Of a stretch of DNA of 64,000 bases, positions 1 to 8,597 are shown piece after piece. A model generated the notes under the pieces. That model searched no databases and was not told the origin of the DNA. It worked only from the letters and a program-made list of their open reading frames with translations. Numbering within the stretch: the first letter of the stretch is position 1; every line of letters begins with the position of its first letter. A program made the position numbers and the translations under genes. Source of the DNA: Youhaiella tibetensis (lineage in GTDB: Bacteria > Pseudomonadota > Alphaproteobacteria > Rhizobiales > Devosiaceae); contig NZ_CP041690.1 in the NCBI RefSeq assembly GCF_008000755.1, forward strand, positions 806,001 through 870,000, written 5' to 3'.

Positions 1-978
1 CCGCCTCTGAAGCTCCGGCGCGATAAACACAAGTTCGAGGCAGTCTGCGGCTGTCGTCGCGCCGGTTATCTCCAGCAGGATGAAGCGGCTATAGGCTTCG
101 GGTATGGCGTCGAGGAGCTTGACGAATTCATGTCTTGCCGGCCGGTCACGGAGGCTGTCGAGGTGCACCGGGACAAGAAGCGGACAGCAACCTCGATGCT
201 TGCTTGACAGGTGCAGCGCCTGGACGGCGGAAACGAGCAGTGTGTGGTCCAGCCGACAAAGCGTCTCCTGATACTGCTCCGGGTCGGCCATGGCGCGGAA
301 TGTGGACAGCGACGGAAAAGCCAGAGCCACATTTGCGGCGCAGGTATTGAAGACGATGCGGCGTTTGCTTGGGCTGACGGCTGGAAGATACTGCGCATTG
401 AAGGTCTGGATCACCTTGGATCGATGATCCTTGGCTACCCTCTTGATGTCGTCGCGGACGTTCTGCAGCAACGCGACAAGGCGAGCAGAAATATCGACGG
501 CATCGAGAAAGTCCGCAGCCTTCACGACGGCCGTGGCAGCTGAAACGGATATGAGTCCGTCCGTTGCCGGAATATCCGCGGCAATCCGCTCTCGGATGGC
601 GGTGGATATTTCACGCGTCAACCGCGCCGCGGCCCGCTCGTCGCTGCTGCCAAAGCAAACAAGGAATGTGTGCCTGTTGTAGCTCCGAAATGCGTCCCGT
701 TCCGACAGGCGTGCACTGATCTCCTCTAGCGATATCTGATGGATCTGGTCGGCAACATGTTCCCAACGGCCGCCGAGGCTCAGTTTGACATCGTCTAGGC
801 CGATCAGCTGGAGTGACCCCGCAAGGACAGCCTTGTCGTCCGCATTAGGGGAACTGAGCCGCAGATCGAGCAAGCGATCGAAGTCCTTCGGAGGACTTGC
901 GCTTGGCCCCTGACTCTCGTGACGCGTGTCCACCGGGCCCGACGGACCGCGCAGCAGGGCAAGTAGCCGCTCAAGCAT
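1..978 (-). CDS. Degenerate GGDEF/EAL-like protein (3' end outside window)
   Basis: An open minus-strand frame starts at ATG 978 (MLERLLALLRG) and runs uninterrupted through the left edge, so at least 326 residues are present and the C-terminus is missing. The first half resembles a diverged diguanylate cyclase fold. The place where GGDEF should stand reads roughly RSYNRHTF, so cyclase activity is unlikely. The second half (from about residue 210) has the rhythm of an EAL-type domain but no EAL signature in the visible part. It begins 30 bases after the stop of the LOV-GGDEF-EAL gene on the same strand, which suggests co-transcription and a regulatory or c-di-GMP-binding role. Family assignment is inference from sequence pattern; the reading frame itself is clear. 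Confidence 0.6.
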   Translation of the reverse strand, partial: MLERLLALLRGPSGPVDTRHESQGPSASPPKDFDRLLDLRLSSPNADDKAVLAGSLQLIGLDDVKLSLGGRWEHVADQIHQISLEEISARLSERDAFRSYNRHTFLVCFGSSDERAAARLTREISTAIRERIAADIPATDGLISVSAATAVVKAADFLDAVDISARLVALLQNVRDDIKRVAKDHRSKVIQTFNAQYLPAVSPSKRRIVFNTCAANVALAFPSLSTFRAMADPEQYQETLCRLDHTLLVSAVQALHLSSKHRGCCPLLVPVHLDSLRDRPARHEFVKLLDAIPEAYSRFILLEITGATTAADCLELVFIAPELQRR

Positions 979-1008
979 TGATCATCCTCTGGACCACCAG
1001 ACTAGTGC

Positions 1009-2751
1009 TCATTGCGAGCCGAGGTTTTTCACGAAGCTCTCGCCGTCGCAGGGGCGGCCAAACAAATAACCTTGCCCGATGGGGCAACCCATCTCGGCAA
1101 GCAGTGCGCGCTGCGCCTCGGTTTCGATGCCCTCTGCCACGACGGTCAGACCCAGCGCGCGGCCGAGGTCGATGACGGCCCGAACAATGACCATCTTTGA
1201 TTCACTCGAGGGGAGTTCGCCGACGAAGCTCCGGTCGATCTTGATCTCAGTCATCGGAAACGTCTCGAGAAGCCTCAGACTCGAGTATCCGGTCCCGAAG
1301 TCGTCGACAGAAAGACCGACGCCGAGACGCCGCAGGCGTCGGAATGCGTCAAGCACACCGGGGGTGTCATTGAGCAACATGCTCTCTGTCAGTTCCAGCG
1401 TGAACCACCGTGGGTCTGCACTGCTCTCTCCCAGGATTCGATCAACAACCTCCGCCATGTCCCGGTGCAAAAATTCGGTAGCCGAGGTGTTGATGGAAAA
1501 CCGCAACTGACGATCACGCCCCGCGTTGACGCACCGGGCAAAGGCTGCAACGGCGGCCAGTCCACGTTCACCAAGATTGAGGATCATGCCAGTTTGTTCG
1601 GCCGCGTGAATGAAGCGGCCCGGCAGTTGACTGCCGAACAGGGGATGGTTCCAGCGGACCAATGCTTCGGCGCCCACACACCGGCCCGTCGTCAGATCGA
1701 TCTGGGGCTGGAAGTGATAGACAATCTCATCATTGTCGAGGGCGGCCTTCAACTCATGGGTCATGCGAACCCTGCGGCGGGCCTCCTCCGCGTCCGTTTC
1801 GCGAAAGCGGCGGGGGCCACTGAGCGGGTCCAGCTTGGCAGCCTGCAGCGCGGCACCGGCGCTGCGGACAAGGGACACCGCGCTGGTGCCGGGTTCGCCG
1901 ACCGCATAACCAATGGCGAAACGTAGAGGGACACTCGCACCGGGAACGATGAAGTCGAGCGACAGCGAAGTGACAACACGCTCGATCAGCACTGACCCGC
2001 TCGTCTCATCGGCGCCTTCAAACATCAGCGCGAACTCGTTTGCTCCCATCCGCGCAACCAGAGCGGCCCCTGTGGTACGGAGGCGGCGGCCGATTTCGAA
2101 CAGCAGTGCGTCTCCGACATCGAAGCCGTAGCCGGCATTGATGTCGTGGAAGCCGATGGCGTCGAGCTTGAGGATCAGGACAGGTCCGACTTGCCGCGCC
2201 ACAAGGTCTTCCGCCGCGATCATGAACGACTGGCGGTTGAGGCATCCGGTCGACTGGTCCACATTGGCGGCACGTTCGAGTGCAATTTCGGTTTCCCTGA
2301 TCGCCGACACATCGCGGAGGATCCCGAAATAGAAGAGTTCCCCGCCGACCGAAATCGGCCTCAGGCTGAGAGCGTTCCAGAACAGCGACCCATCCCTCCG
2401 GTAATTGCGCAGGGTGACGTCCACCGGCTCGGCGCACTTGATGGCCTCCCGTATCCGCACCACCTCAGCCTGGTCGCGCTCATTGCCCTGCAAGTACCGA
2501 CAATCTTTCCCGATCACCTCGTCGCGCTCGTAACCCGTGAGCCGCTCGAAGGCGCTGTTCACATAGAGGAGCGGGCCGCTTGTTCCCACAATCCGGGCAA
2601 TCGCAATACCGTCGGACAGGGCCTCGATCACGCCGGGTAGGATCGGGTGAAGCTCAGCGTCTGCGCCCAGCTCGTAGGCGCCAATCGTGGAGTGATCACC
2701 ACTCGCAGAGTTAGGCGTCGTCGGCTGTCCCTTGAAGTCTTTCATCGCCAA
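1009..2751 (-). CDS. LOV/PAS-GGDEF-EAL cyclic-di-GMP phosphodiesterase
   Basis: A 580-aa signalling protein. Residues ~35-150 form a LOV-type PAS domain with the photoactive-cysteine motif GKDCRYLQG (Cys84) and the RNYRRDGSLFWN segment. The flavin-contacting Gln of canonical LOV domains (FxGIQ) is Leu145 here (YFGILRD). The GGDEF domain (~160-300) is degenerate: MGANEF at 235-240 replaces GGDEF, so it is probably not a cyclase. The EAL domain (~335-570) keeps EALVRW (362-367), ELTES, DDFGTGYSS, KIDRSF and AEGIET, so c-di-GMP hydrolysis is expected. Output may be controlled by blue light or redox through flavin, but the Leu substitution makes signalling uncertain. First gene of a likely two-gene operon with the degenerate partner downstream. 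Confidence 0.9.
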   Translation of the reverse strand: MAMKDFKGQPTTPNSASGDHSTIGAYELGADAELHPILPGVIEALSDGIAIARIVGTSGPLLYVNSAFERLTGYERDEVIGKDCRYLQGNERDQAEVVRIREAIKCAEPVDVTLRNYRRDGSLFWNALSLRPISVGGELFYFGILRDVSAIRETEIALERAANVDQSTGCLNRQSFMIAAEDLVARQVGPVLILKLDAIGFHDINAGYGFDVGDALLFEIGRRLRTTGAALVARMGANEFALMFEGADETSGSVLIERVVTSLSLDFIVPGASVPLRFAIGYAVGEPGTSAVSLVRSAGAALQAAKLDPLSGPRRFRETDAEEARRRVRMTHELKAALDNDEIVYHFQPQIDLTTGRCVGAEALVRWNHPLFGSQLPGRFIHAAEQTGMILNLGERGLAAVAAFARCVNAGRDRQLRFSINTSATEFLHRDMAEVVDRILGESSADPRWFTLELTESMLLNDTPGVLDAFRRLRRLGVGLSVDDFGTGYSSLRLLETFPMTEIKIDRSFVGELPSSESKMVIVRAVIDLGRALGLTVVAEGIETEAQRALLAEMGCPIGQGYLFGRPCDGESFVKNLGSQ

Positions 2752-2798
2752 GCAATGGCGCGGATAGTGACATGCCGCAACTCACGCAGAGGGCCGTT

Positions 2799-3797
2799 TC
2801 AAGACAACCGTCGTCCGTTATCGGACAAACTTGCCCGCGCTCCATCGCCTGAAGTCCGGAAGCGGTCTCGATACTGCTTGGGCGTTGTCCCCATGTGGGT
2901 CAGGAAGGCACGGCGCATCGCCCGCGGCGAACCGAAGCCACTCTTGGCGGCCACTGCTTCGATTGATAGCCGGCTTCCTTCGAGCAGGGAGCGGGCGACG
3001 TCGACCCGCGACTGGTCGACATAGGCGGAGGGTGGAAGTCCAACTTCGCGAGTAAACACCCGCGTGAAATTTCGGGGACTCATGGCGGCGATCTTGGCCA
3101 GTGCGTTGACGGAAAGATCAGCGGCCGGCTGATTGAGGATGTGCTGCTGCACATCGTAGAGCCTGCTCCGCTTAACGGCTTGCGCTGCCAGATGTACGCT
3201 GAACTGCGATTGGTCCCCGGGCCTCTTCAAGAACACCACGAGACGTCGGGCGACATGGAGTGACACCTCGCGGCCGAGATCCTCTTCTACGAGCGAAAGC
3301 CCAAGGTCGATCGCCGCACTCGACCCGGCGGAAGTGATAAGCGCCCCCTCCCGAACGAACACGCGGTTGCCGTCGACCGTCGCATTAGGAAAACGTTCGG
3401 CCAGAAGAGACGCATACTGCCAGTGCGTGGCTACGCGGTGACCGTCCAGGAGCCCACCTTCGCCAAGCAGGAAGGCCCCGGTGCAGACCGAGCCGTGGCG
3501 ACGAGTGTGCGCGGCGATGCGGACGATCCAGTCGGTGATTTCCCTCGGCGGAGCCGCGGGGACGCCAACACTCCCAGCGGCGAGAAAAGTGTCAGGACTG
3601 TCCGTGACGGCCAAATAAGATACATCGGGAACGATGCGCAATCCTGAGCCGCAAACGATGGGTTGGTCGTCCTCGGCAGCTATCGCCACCTCGTAAAAGA
3701 TCTCACCGACACGGGTATTCGCCTCCGCGAACACGTCCATCAGCCCGGCCAGTTCCAAGGAGTGAACGCTCTTTGGCGCGAAGATGACGATCTGCAT
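2799..3797 (-). CDS. GlxA-family transcriptional regulator (DJ-1/PfpI + AraC HTH)
   Basis: A 332-aa regulator. The N-terminal ~190 residues form a class I glutamine amidotransferase-like (DJ-1/PfpI) domain with the nucleophile-elbow Cys in SVCTGAFLLGEGG. The C-terminal ~100 residues carry two AraC-type helix-turn-helix motifs (LAKIAAMSPRNFTRVF and VAAKSGFGSPRAMRRAF). The start at 3797 (MQIVIFAPKS) is preferred because GGAGGG lies nine bases upstream; a longer frame begins at 3854 without a good ribosome site. GlxA proteins usually sense small nitrogenous metabolites and activate neighbouring catabolic genes, but no such target gene is adjacent here, so its regulon cannot be read from context. 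Confidence 0.9.
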   Translation of the reverse strand: MQIVIFAPKSVHSLELAGLMDVFAEANTRVGEIFYEVAIAAEDDQPIVCGSGLRIVPDVSYLAVTDSPDTFLAAGSVGVPAAPPREITDWIVRIAAHTRRHGSVCTGAFLLGEGGLLDGHRVATHWQYASLLAERFPNATVDGNRVFVREGALITSAGSSAAIDLGLSLVEEDLGREVSLHVARRLVVFLKRPGDQSQFSVHLAAQAVKRSRLYDVQQHILNQPAADLSVNALAKIAAMSPRNFTRVFTREVGLPPSAYVDQSRVDVARSLLEGSRLSIEAVAAKSGFGSPRAMRRAFLTHMGTTPKQYRDRFRTSGDGARASLSDNGRRLS

Positions 3798-4033
3798 GTG
3801 TGACCCTCCGGTAGGGGCATAGGGGAATGCAGTCAGCAGCAAGCTTGCCGCCAATGTCCACCGCTCGTCCGCGAGGGGCTCAGCCAGGATCGAGTGTCAA
3901 CGTAGATCAGACGGTGCGCCGGCCGGCTGAGCATAGCAAGAGCGGCCCTGTTCTCTCCCTGACGAATGTCCGCTTCGGGGGTGGGTTGCGGACTGTCGGC
4001 TTTTGGAGGATTGGCTGTAAGAAGCAGACTTGG

Positions 4034-4792
4034 TTATAGCAGGTCCAACAGCTTTCCTTCGAGGTGGTCCGATGCTTTCTGTGCTTCCACTGCGCGAGCA
4101 GACCAATCATCTACTGCCTTGCCCAAGTAGGCTTCCGCCGCGACACCTAGAGTCTCGCCGATTTCAATCGGCACGAGTGGGGCCACCCAGCTAACGGCCG
4201 CGTCCTTACTGACGAACTCCCCAGTTGCAGCAGTCCGCCACATCCGAGCCAGCGTGAGCAGGACGTTTCGTTCATCGCCCTGTAAACCGCTTACCAAAGA
4301 GGGAATGGCGTCCCGCATCGCTCCGCGAACGTGTTGGGCTGGAATTGGAGTTAGGACGTCTGACAGTTCGGGGCCTTTTATCGCCACGGACTCTAGCCGA
4401 GCCTGAGCGAGCATCAGGGTCACACCAGGATCCAAAAATGGCTCAGGAACGAGTCCCCGCTCGAAGTCAGCGCGCAACCACTCCCCGTATAGAAACTCGC
4501 ATCGCCCCGGATAGCTCGGCTCCGCAAGCTCAGACTTGAGGACAACGGAGAGCTCAAGGCACCGTGGTTCACCGGGCAGGTTTGGGTAGCGGCCCGATGT
4601 CCGGAGCAACGATGCCGCGAGACTTAGCCGTGTTTCAGCAAACATTGGACGTTCGACGACGACCAAAAGGTCGATGTCGCTTAATGGCTTCAATGCGCCC
4701 GAGGCACCTGATCCATATAGATAGACACCAACCAGGTCTTGTCCAAAGATTTGAGACGCGATCGAACTCACGGTCTCCGCTTCTTTGAGCAT
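4034..4792 (-). CDS. AadA-like aminoglycoside 3''/9-nucleotidyltransferase
   Basis: A 252-aa protein with the full layout of ANT(3'')(9) adenylyltransferases. The N-terminal nucleotidyltransferase motif GSGASGALKPLSDIDLLV supplies the GS and D-x-D metal ligands. The middle has FLYGEWLRADFERG and TLMLAQARLES. The C-terminal helical domain keeps GDERNVLLTLARMW and the ATGEFVSKDAAVSW segment. Members transfer AMP from ATP to streptomycin and/or spectinomycin. Length matches the family (about 260). It stands alone, with no integron integrase or attC-like site visible nearby, so it looks like a chromosomal, species-level resistance determinant rather than a cassette. Substrate range cannot be told from sequence alone. 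Confidence 0.88.
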   Translation of the reverse strand: MLKEAETVSSIASQIFGQDLVGVYLYGSGASGALKPLSDIDLLVVVERPMFAETRLSLAASLLRTSGRYPNLPGEPRCLELSVVLKSELAEPSYPGRCEFLYGEWLRADFERGLVPEPFLDPGVTLMLAQARLESVAIKGPELSDVLTPIPAQHVRGAMRDAIPSLVSGLQGDERNVLLTLARMWRTAATGEFVSKDAAVSWVAPLVPIEIGETLGVAAEAYLGKAVDDWSARAVEAQKASDHLEGKLLDLL

Positions 4793-5132
4793 TTGAAAGG
4801 TCCAGTTCTGGCGTTCAGGCAGGGTAGACGTTCCCTAAGCTGACCGCTTGGCCGCTGAAGATCAACGTCCGCTTGCGGCGGAGTTCGGAGTGGTAGGGAA
4901 TGGCCGAAATGGGGTCGAAACCGGTCATCGGAGATCGGCGCGCAGTAGACCAATGTGGAGATGTTGCGACCTGAACGCCGCCAGGCTGCGGAACTGACCA
5001 AGCACCTCAAACGGTCCGACCTGCAACTATCTAGCCCGCTGGCAGCGACTTTCCGCGCCCAACTCCCATTCCGCCCATACCCCCTCCCACGATCTTGACG
5101 CCATCGCCCTTTTCCAGCAAAAGAAGCGCGTC
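4793..5132. other. Intergenic region between the AadA-like gene and tRNA-Gly
   Basis: About 340 bases with no convincing reading frame. The open frames here are overhangs of shadow frames from the efflux gene at 5268-6818. No transposon ends or direct repeats are evident. It should hold the promoters of the AadA-like gene and of tRNA-Gly, but I cannot assign boxes with confidence. Confidence 0.4.
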
Positions 5133-5206
5133 GCGGGTGTAGCTCAATGGTAGAGCAGCAGCTTCCCAAGCTGAATACGAGGGTTCGATTCCCTTCACCC
5201 GCTCCA
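5133..5206 (+). tRNA. tRNA-Gly (anticodon CCC)
   Basis: A 74-nt cloverleaf with CCA encoded. The acceptor stem GCGGGTG pairs with CACCCGC, the D arm is GCTC...GAGC, the anticodon loop is TTCCCAA (anticodon CCC), and the T arm is GAGGGTTCGATTCCCTT. The first pair of the anticodon stem is mismatched. It decodes GGG glycine codons. It is transcribed toward the convergent efflux operon, whose last stop lies 62 bases away. Confidence 0.95.
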
Positions 5207-5267
5207 TCTCTTCTTTCCCAAGCGCATGCAAAAAGGGCGGCTGCCGTAGCAACCGCCCCTTGAAGGC

Positions 5268-6818
5268 TTATTCGGAGATGTGGGTCGGATCGACCTTCAC
5301 CTGCGCCTTGGGCCGGCGCAGCAGGAAGATGATCGGGATCGACGCCAGCGTGATCCAGAGCATCAGCTGGAAGTCGTCGAGATAGGCCAGCATCGCCGAT
5401 TGCTGGCTGACCAGGCTGTTGAGGATCGACTTCATCAGCCCCGGCGTGCTCGGCACGCTCAGCAGGTCCCGCACCGGCTGGGAGTTGAGCGAGATGCGCT
5501 CGGCCAGCTCGGCATGGTTCACCTGGTTCATCTGCGCCAGCACCGTGGTCACCACCGAGATGCCCACGCCCGAGCCCACGTTGCGCACCAGCGAGAACAT
5601 CGAGGTGGCGTCCAGCCGGTGTTCCGGCTTGGTGGTCACGAATGTCAGCGTCGTCAGCGGCACGAACACCAGGCCCATGCCCACGCCCTGCAGCACGCCG
5701 CTCCAGATGATGGGGCCGGTGCCCATGGAGATGTCGAAGCCCGTCATCCAGTAGAGCGAGCCGGCCATCAGCAGCGTGCCCGAGAGCACGAGCAGGCGCG
5801 GATCGACCCGCGACACCAGCCGGCCCACCAGGATCATCGAGAACATGGTGCCGAAGCCGCGCGGCGCCATGATCAGGCCCGTGTCGATCACCGGATAGCC
5901 CATCAGGTTCTGCAGCAGCGGGGGCAGCAGCGCCAGGCCCGAGAACAGCGTGATGCCCACGATGAAGATGAAGACCAGCCCCATCGAGAAGTTGCGGTCC
6001 TTGAACATCGCCAGGTCGATGAACGGCTTTTCGGCCGTGGCGCAGTGGACGATGAACACCCACACGCCCGAGATGGCCAGGCCCACATAGATCCAGGTCT
6101 CGATCGAGTTGAACCAGTCCACCTGCTGCCCGCGGTCGAGCAGGAGCTGGAGCGCGCCTACCGCGATGCCCAGCATGGCGAAGCCGAAGAAGTCGAACGG
6201 GCGGTCCTTGGTGTCGCTCTTGGGCATGAACACGATCATGGCCAGGGCGGCGACGATGCCGACCGGCAGGTTCACCAGGAACACGGCGCGCCAGTTGAAG
6301 CTCTCCGTCAGCCACCCGCCCAGGGTCGGCCCGATGATCGGCCCCACCATGATGCCGGCGCCATAGATGGCCATGGCCTGCCCGAGCTTTTCGCGCGGGT
6401 TGATGTCGAGCATGATCGATTGCGCCAGCGGCGCGATCACGGCGCCGCAGATACCCTGCATCACGCGGAACGCCACCATCTGCGGCAGGCTGGTCGCCAC
6501 CCCGCAGAGTAGCGAGGCCACCGTGAAGCCCACGATGGCGATGATCATCACGTTCTTGCGCCCCAGCCGGTCCGAGAACCAGCCGGTGAGCGGCGTGGCG
6601 ATCGCCGCCGCCACGATATAGGAGGTGAGGACCCAGTTGATCTCGTCCTGGGCCGCATTGAGGCTGGCCGCCATGTGCGGCAGGGCGACATTGGCGATGG
6701 TGGTGTCGAGCACCTGCATGACCGTCGCGAGCATGATCGCGACGGTGAGCATGGCCTTGTTCCGGACGACGAGCGTCGGGGGGCTCAAGTGCTCGGGTGC
6801 TGCCGGAGCGCGTGCCAT
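5268..6818 (-). CDS. emrB: DHA2-family MFS multidrug efflux permease (EmrB-type)
   Basis: A 516-aa inner-membrane permease with the 14-helix DHA2 layout. The early helix LDTTIANVALPHM is the DHA2 signature; it is followed by WFSDRLGRKNVMI (MFS motif A) and GAGIMVGPIIGPTLGGWL (motif C of drug/H+ antiporters). It couples proton influx to drug export and, with the periplasmic adaptor encoded just upstream and a TolC-like channel elsewhere, should form a tripartite pump. Its ATG lies one base after the emrA stop, so the genes are translationally coupled as marR-emrA-emrB. Substrates are unknown; hydrophobic agents and uncouplers are typical for the family. Confidence 0.92.
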   Translation of the reverse strand: MARAPAAPEHLSPPTLVVRNKAMLTVAIMLATVMQVLDTTIANVALPHMAASLNAAQDEINWVLTSYIVAAAIATPLTGWFSDRLGRKNVMIIAIVGFTVASLLCGVATSLPQMVAFRVMQGICGAVIAPLAQSIMLDINPREKLGQAMAIYGAGIMVGPIIGPTLGGWLTESFNWRAVFLVNLPVGIVAALAMIVFMPKSDTKDRPFDFFGFAMLGIAVGALQLLLDRGQQVDWFNSIETWIYVGLAISGVWVFIVHCATAEKPFIDLAMFKDRNFSMGLVFIFIVGITLFSGLALLPPLLQNLMGYPVIDTGLIMAPRGFGTMFSMILVGRLVSRVDPRLLVLSGTLLMAGSLYWMTGFDISMGTGPIIWSGVLQGVGMGLVFVPLTTLTFVTTKPEHRLDATSMFSLVRNVGSGVGISVVTTVLAQMNQVNHAELAERISLNSQPVRDLLSVPSTPGLMKSILNSLVSQQSAMLAYLDDFQLMLWITLASIPIIFLLRRPKAQVKVDPTHISE

Positions 6819-6819
6819 T

Positions 6820-7959
6820 TTAGAGCATCTTGTCCAGGGTTGACTTGCCGGTATCCACGGCCACTACCGCGCTCATGCCGGTGCGCAGCACGTCGGCCGA
6901 ATCCTCGTCCACGCGGATCTTGACCGGGATGCGCTGCACCACCTTGATCCAGTTGCCCGTGGCGTTCTGGGCCGGGATCAGCGCAAATTCGGCGCCGGTG
7001 GCGGCCCCGATGCTGTCCACGTGGCCCTTGAGCTTGAGGCCCGGATAGGCGTCCACCGTGATCTCGGCCGGCTGTCCGGCGATGAGGTCGGCGAGCTGGG
7101 TTTCCTTGAAATTGGCCTGGACCCACGTGTCGCCGGTCTCGACCAGGCTGGCGATGGTGGTGCCGGCGCCCACGAACTGGCCGACATTGAGGCTGGCCAC
7201 CTGGCTCACGATGCCGTTGGCCGGCGCCACGACCGTGGTCTTGGCGAGGTTGCGCTCGGCATTTTCCTTGGCGGCGAGCGCGGTGCGCACGGCCGGGTGG
7301 TCTTCGGTCTTGATTTCCGGATCGCCCCCGAGCGCTGCGGTGGCATTGGCCACTTCCTGCTGGGCCAGGGTCACCGCCGACTGCGCCGTCTGGAAGGCGA
7401 GGGTGGTGTCATCGACCGTTGCGGCGGTCGAAACGCCCTTGCCGGCCAGGCTGCTCTGGCGGTCCAGTTCGCGCTGGCGGATCTCGAGGGTTGCCTGGGC
7501 CGAGGCGAGCTTGGCCTGCGCCGTGCCATAGGCGACGCGCAGCTGCTCGACATTGACGCGGGCCGAGGCCAGGGCCGCATTGGCCTGGTCGAGCGCGATC
7601 TGGAAGGGTTCGGGATCGAGCTTGAAGAGCGTGTCGCCCGCCTTGACCGCCTGGTTTTCGTGCACCGACACCGAAACGACGCGGCCCGCGATATCGGGCG
7701 AGATCGACACCTTGGACTGCTGCACATAGGCATTGTCCGTGTCGATGTAGCGGCCGCCGGTCAGGTAGAAATAGCCACCGCCGACCGCCAGGATCACCGG
7801 CAGGCCGAACATGAGCAGATACCGGCGGCCCTTGTTCTTGGGCTTGGCCGGCGGGGCAGCGGGAGTAGCGGCAGGGGCAGCGGTCGCGGCGGCGGCCTGT
7901 GCGGGATTGGTCACCGGTTCGGCTTCGCCGGGCTTGGGCGTTTCAACACGGGCGTTCAT
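6820..7959 (-). CDS. emrA: HlyD/EmrA-family membrane-fusion protein
   Basis: A 379-aa periplasmic adaptor. An Ala/Pro-rich cytoplasmic N-terminus is followed by one membrane helix (YLLMFGLPVILAVGGGYFYL, ~47-66). Then come the first lipoyl half (SISPDIAGRVVSVSVHENQAV), a long alpha-helical hairpin (~110-220) and the second lipoyl half with a beta-barrel (VVAPANGIVSQVASLNVGQ). It bridges the EmrB-type permease to an outer-membrane channel. The start codon overlaps the marR stop (TAATG), and the downstream permease starts one base after its stop, so all three genes are expected in one transcript under MarR control. Confidence 0.92.
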   Translation of the reverse strand: MNARVETPKPGEAEPVTNPAQAAAATAAPAATPAAPPAKPKNKGRRYLLMFGLPVILAVGGGYFYLTGGRYIDTDNAYVQQSKVSISPDIAGRVVSVSVHENQAVKAGDTLFKLDPEPFQIALDQANAALASARVNVEQLRVAYGTAQAKLASAQATLEIRQRELDRQSSLAGKGVSTAATVDDTTLAFQTAQSAVTLAQQEVANATAALGGDPEIKTEDHPAVRTALAAKENAERNLAKTTVVAPANGIVSQVASLNVGQFVGAGTTIASLVETGDTWVQANFKETQLADLIAGQPAEITVDAYPGLKLKGHVDSIGAATGAEFALIPAQNATGNWIKVVQRIPVKIRVDEDSADVLRTGMSAVVAVDTGKSTLDKML

Positions 7960-8417
7960 TATTGCATTTCCTTCACAGGCACGGGCTGGGAGTTCAGGTT
8001 TTCGCGGATCCGGCTCAGGGTCCGGATGGTCGCTTCAATGTCTTGGTCGCTTATGCCGGCCATGGCGCGGTCGCGGATGGGGCCGGCAAGCTCTTTCATC
8101 TGTTCGACCAGGGCGCGGCCCTCGGGCGTGAGGCGGATGAGCTTGGCGCGATTGTCGTCCGGGTCGGGCACGCGCTCGACCAGGTTCTTTGCTTCCATGC
8201 GGTCAATGATGCCGCTCAGGGTCATGGGATCGGCCTCGACCAGTCCGGCCAGCGTCACCTGCGAAAGGCTGTCGCTGTGGGCCAGCTGCGCCAGCGCCCG
8301 CCATTGCGGCAGGGTGAGCTGGTGGTTGCGGGCATGCTCGTCGAACCGGCGGCGCATGAGGCGCGCGACGTCGTGGAGCAGGTAACCCAACGGGGCGTAG
8401 GTGGACGTTCCGGGCAT
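7959..8417 (-). CDS. MarR-family transcriptional regulator
   Basis: A 152-aa winged-helix regulator. Motifs are LPQWRALAQLAHSDSLSQ (recognition region), SGIIDRMEAKNLVERV (recognition helix) and DPDDNRAKLIRLTPEG (wing), which is the standard MarR order. It heads the efflux operon and probably represses it, releasing DNA when a drug binds. The upstream AT-rich block contains two 11-base direct repeats (8441-8466) that are good operator candidates. Family length is normal. Confidence 0.92.
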   Translation of the reverse strand: MPGTSTYAPLGYLLHDVARLMRRRFDEHARNHQLTLPQWRALAQLAHSDSLSQVTLAGLVEADPMTLSGIIDRMEAKNLVERVPDPDDNRAKLIRLTPEGRALVEQMKELAGPIRDRAMAGISDQDIEATIRTLSRIRENLNSQPVPVKEMQ

Positions 8418-8440
8418 TTGCGAGGAGCCGATCTCTGATT

Positions 8441-8466
8441 AATAAGCGCACATATAATAAGTGCAC
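8441..8466. promoter_or_regulatory. Candidate MarR operator: two 11-bp direct repeats
   Basis: AATAAGCGCAC (8441-8451) and AATAAGTGCAC (8456-8466) are spaced exactly 15 bases apart, and the second contains the palindrome GTGCAC. They sit 24-49 bases upstream of the marR start in an AT-rich block that is unusual in this GC-rich DNA. Autoregulation of marR-emrAB is inferred. Confidence 0.55.
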
Positions 8467-8597
8467 TTACTAAATCAACGAACTTCGACGCATGGATGAC
8501 GCCATTCCTATGCACTCAGTGCATTGGTTAACGCCCTCTTGAACACTGAAATGCCGTGAAATCAGCACCCTTCGGTGCCGCTGGATGGGCTTTCCGG

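Noticed and set aside
5133-5206. tRNA-Gly as a second integration site
   Set aside because: No partial repeat of its 3' end and no integrase nearby; flanking genes look resident.
4768-6315. A 515-codon minus frame overlapping the EmrB-type gene
   Set aside because: Same-strand shadow of the efflux permease with Ala/Arg/Gly-rich, domain-free product.
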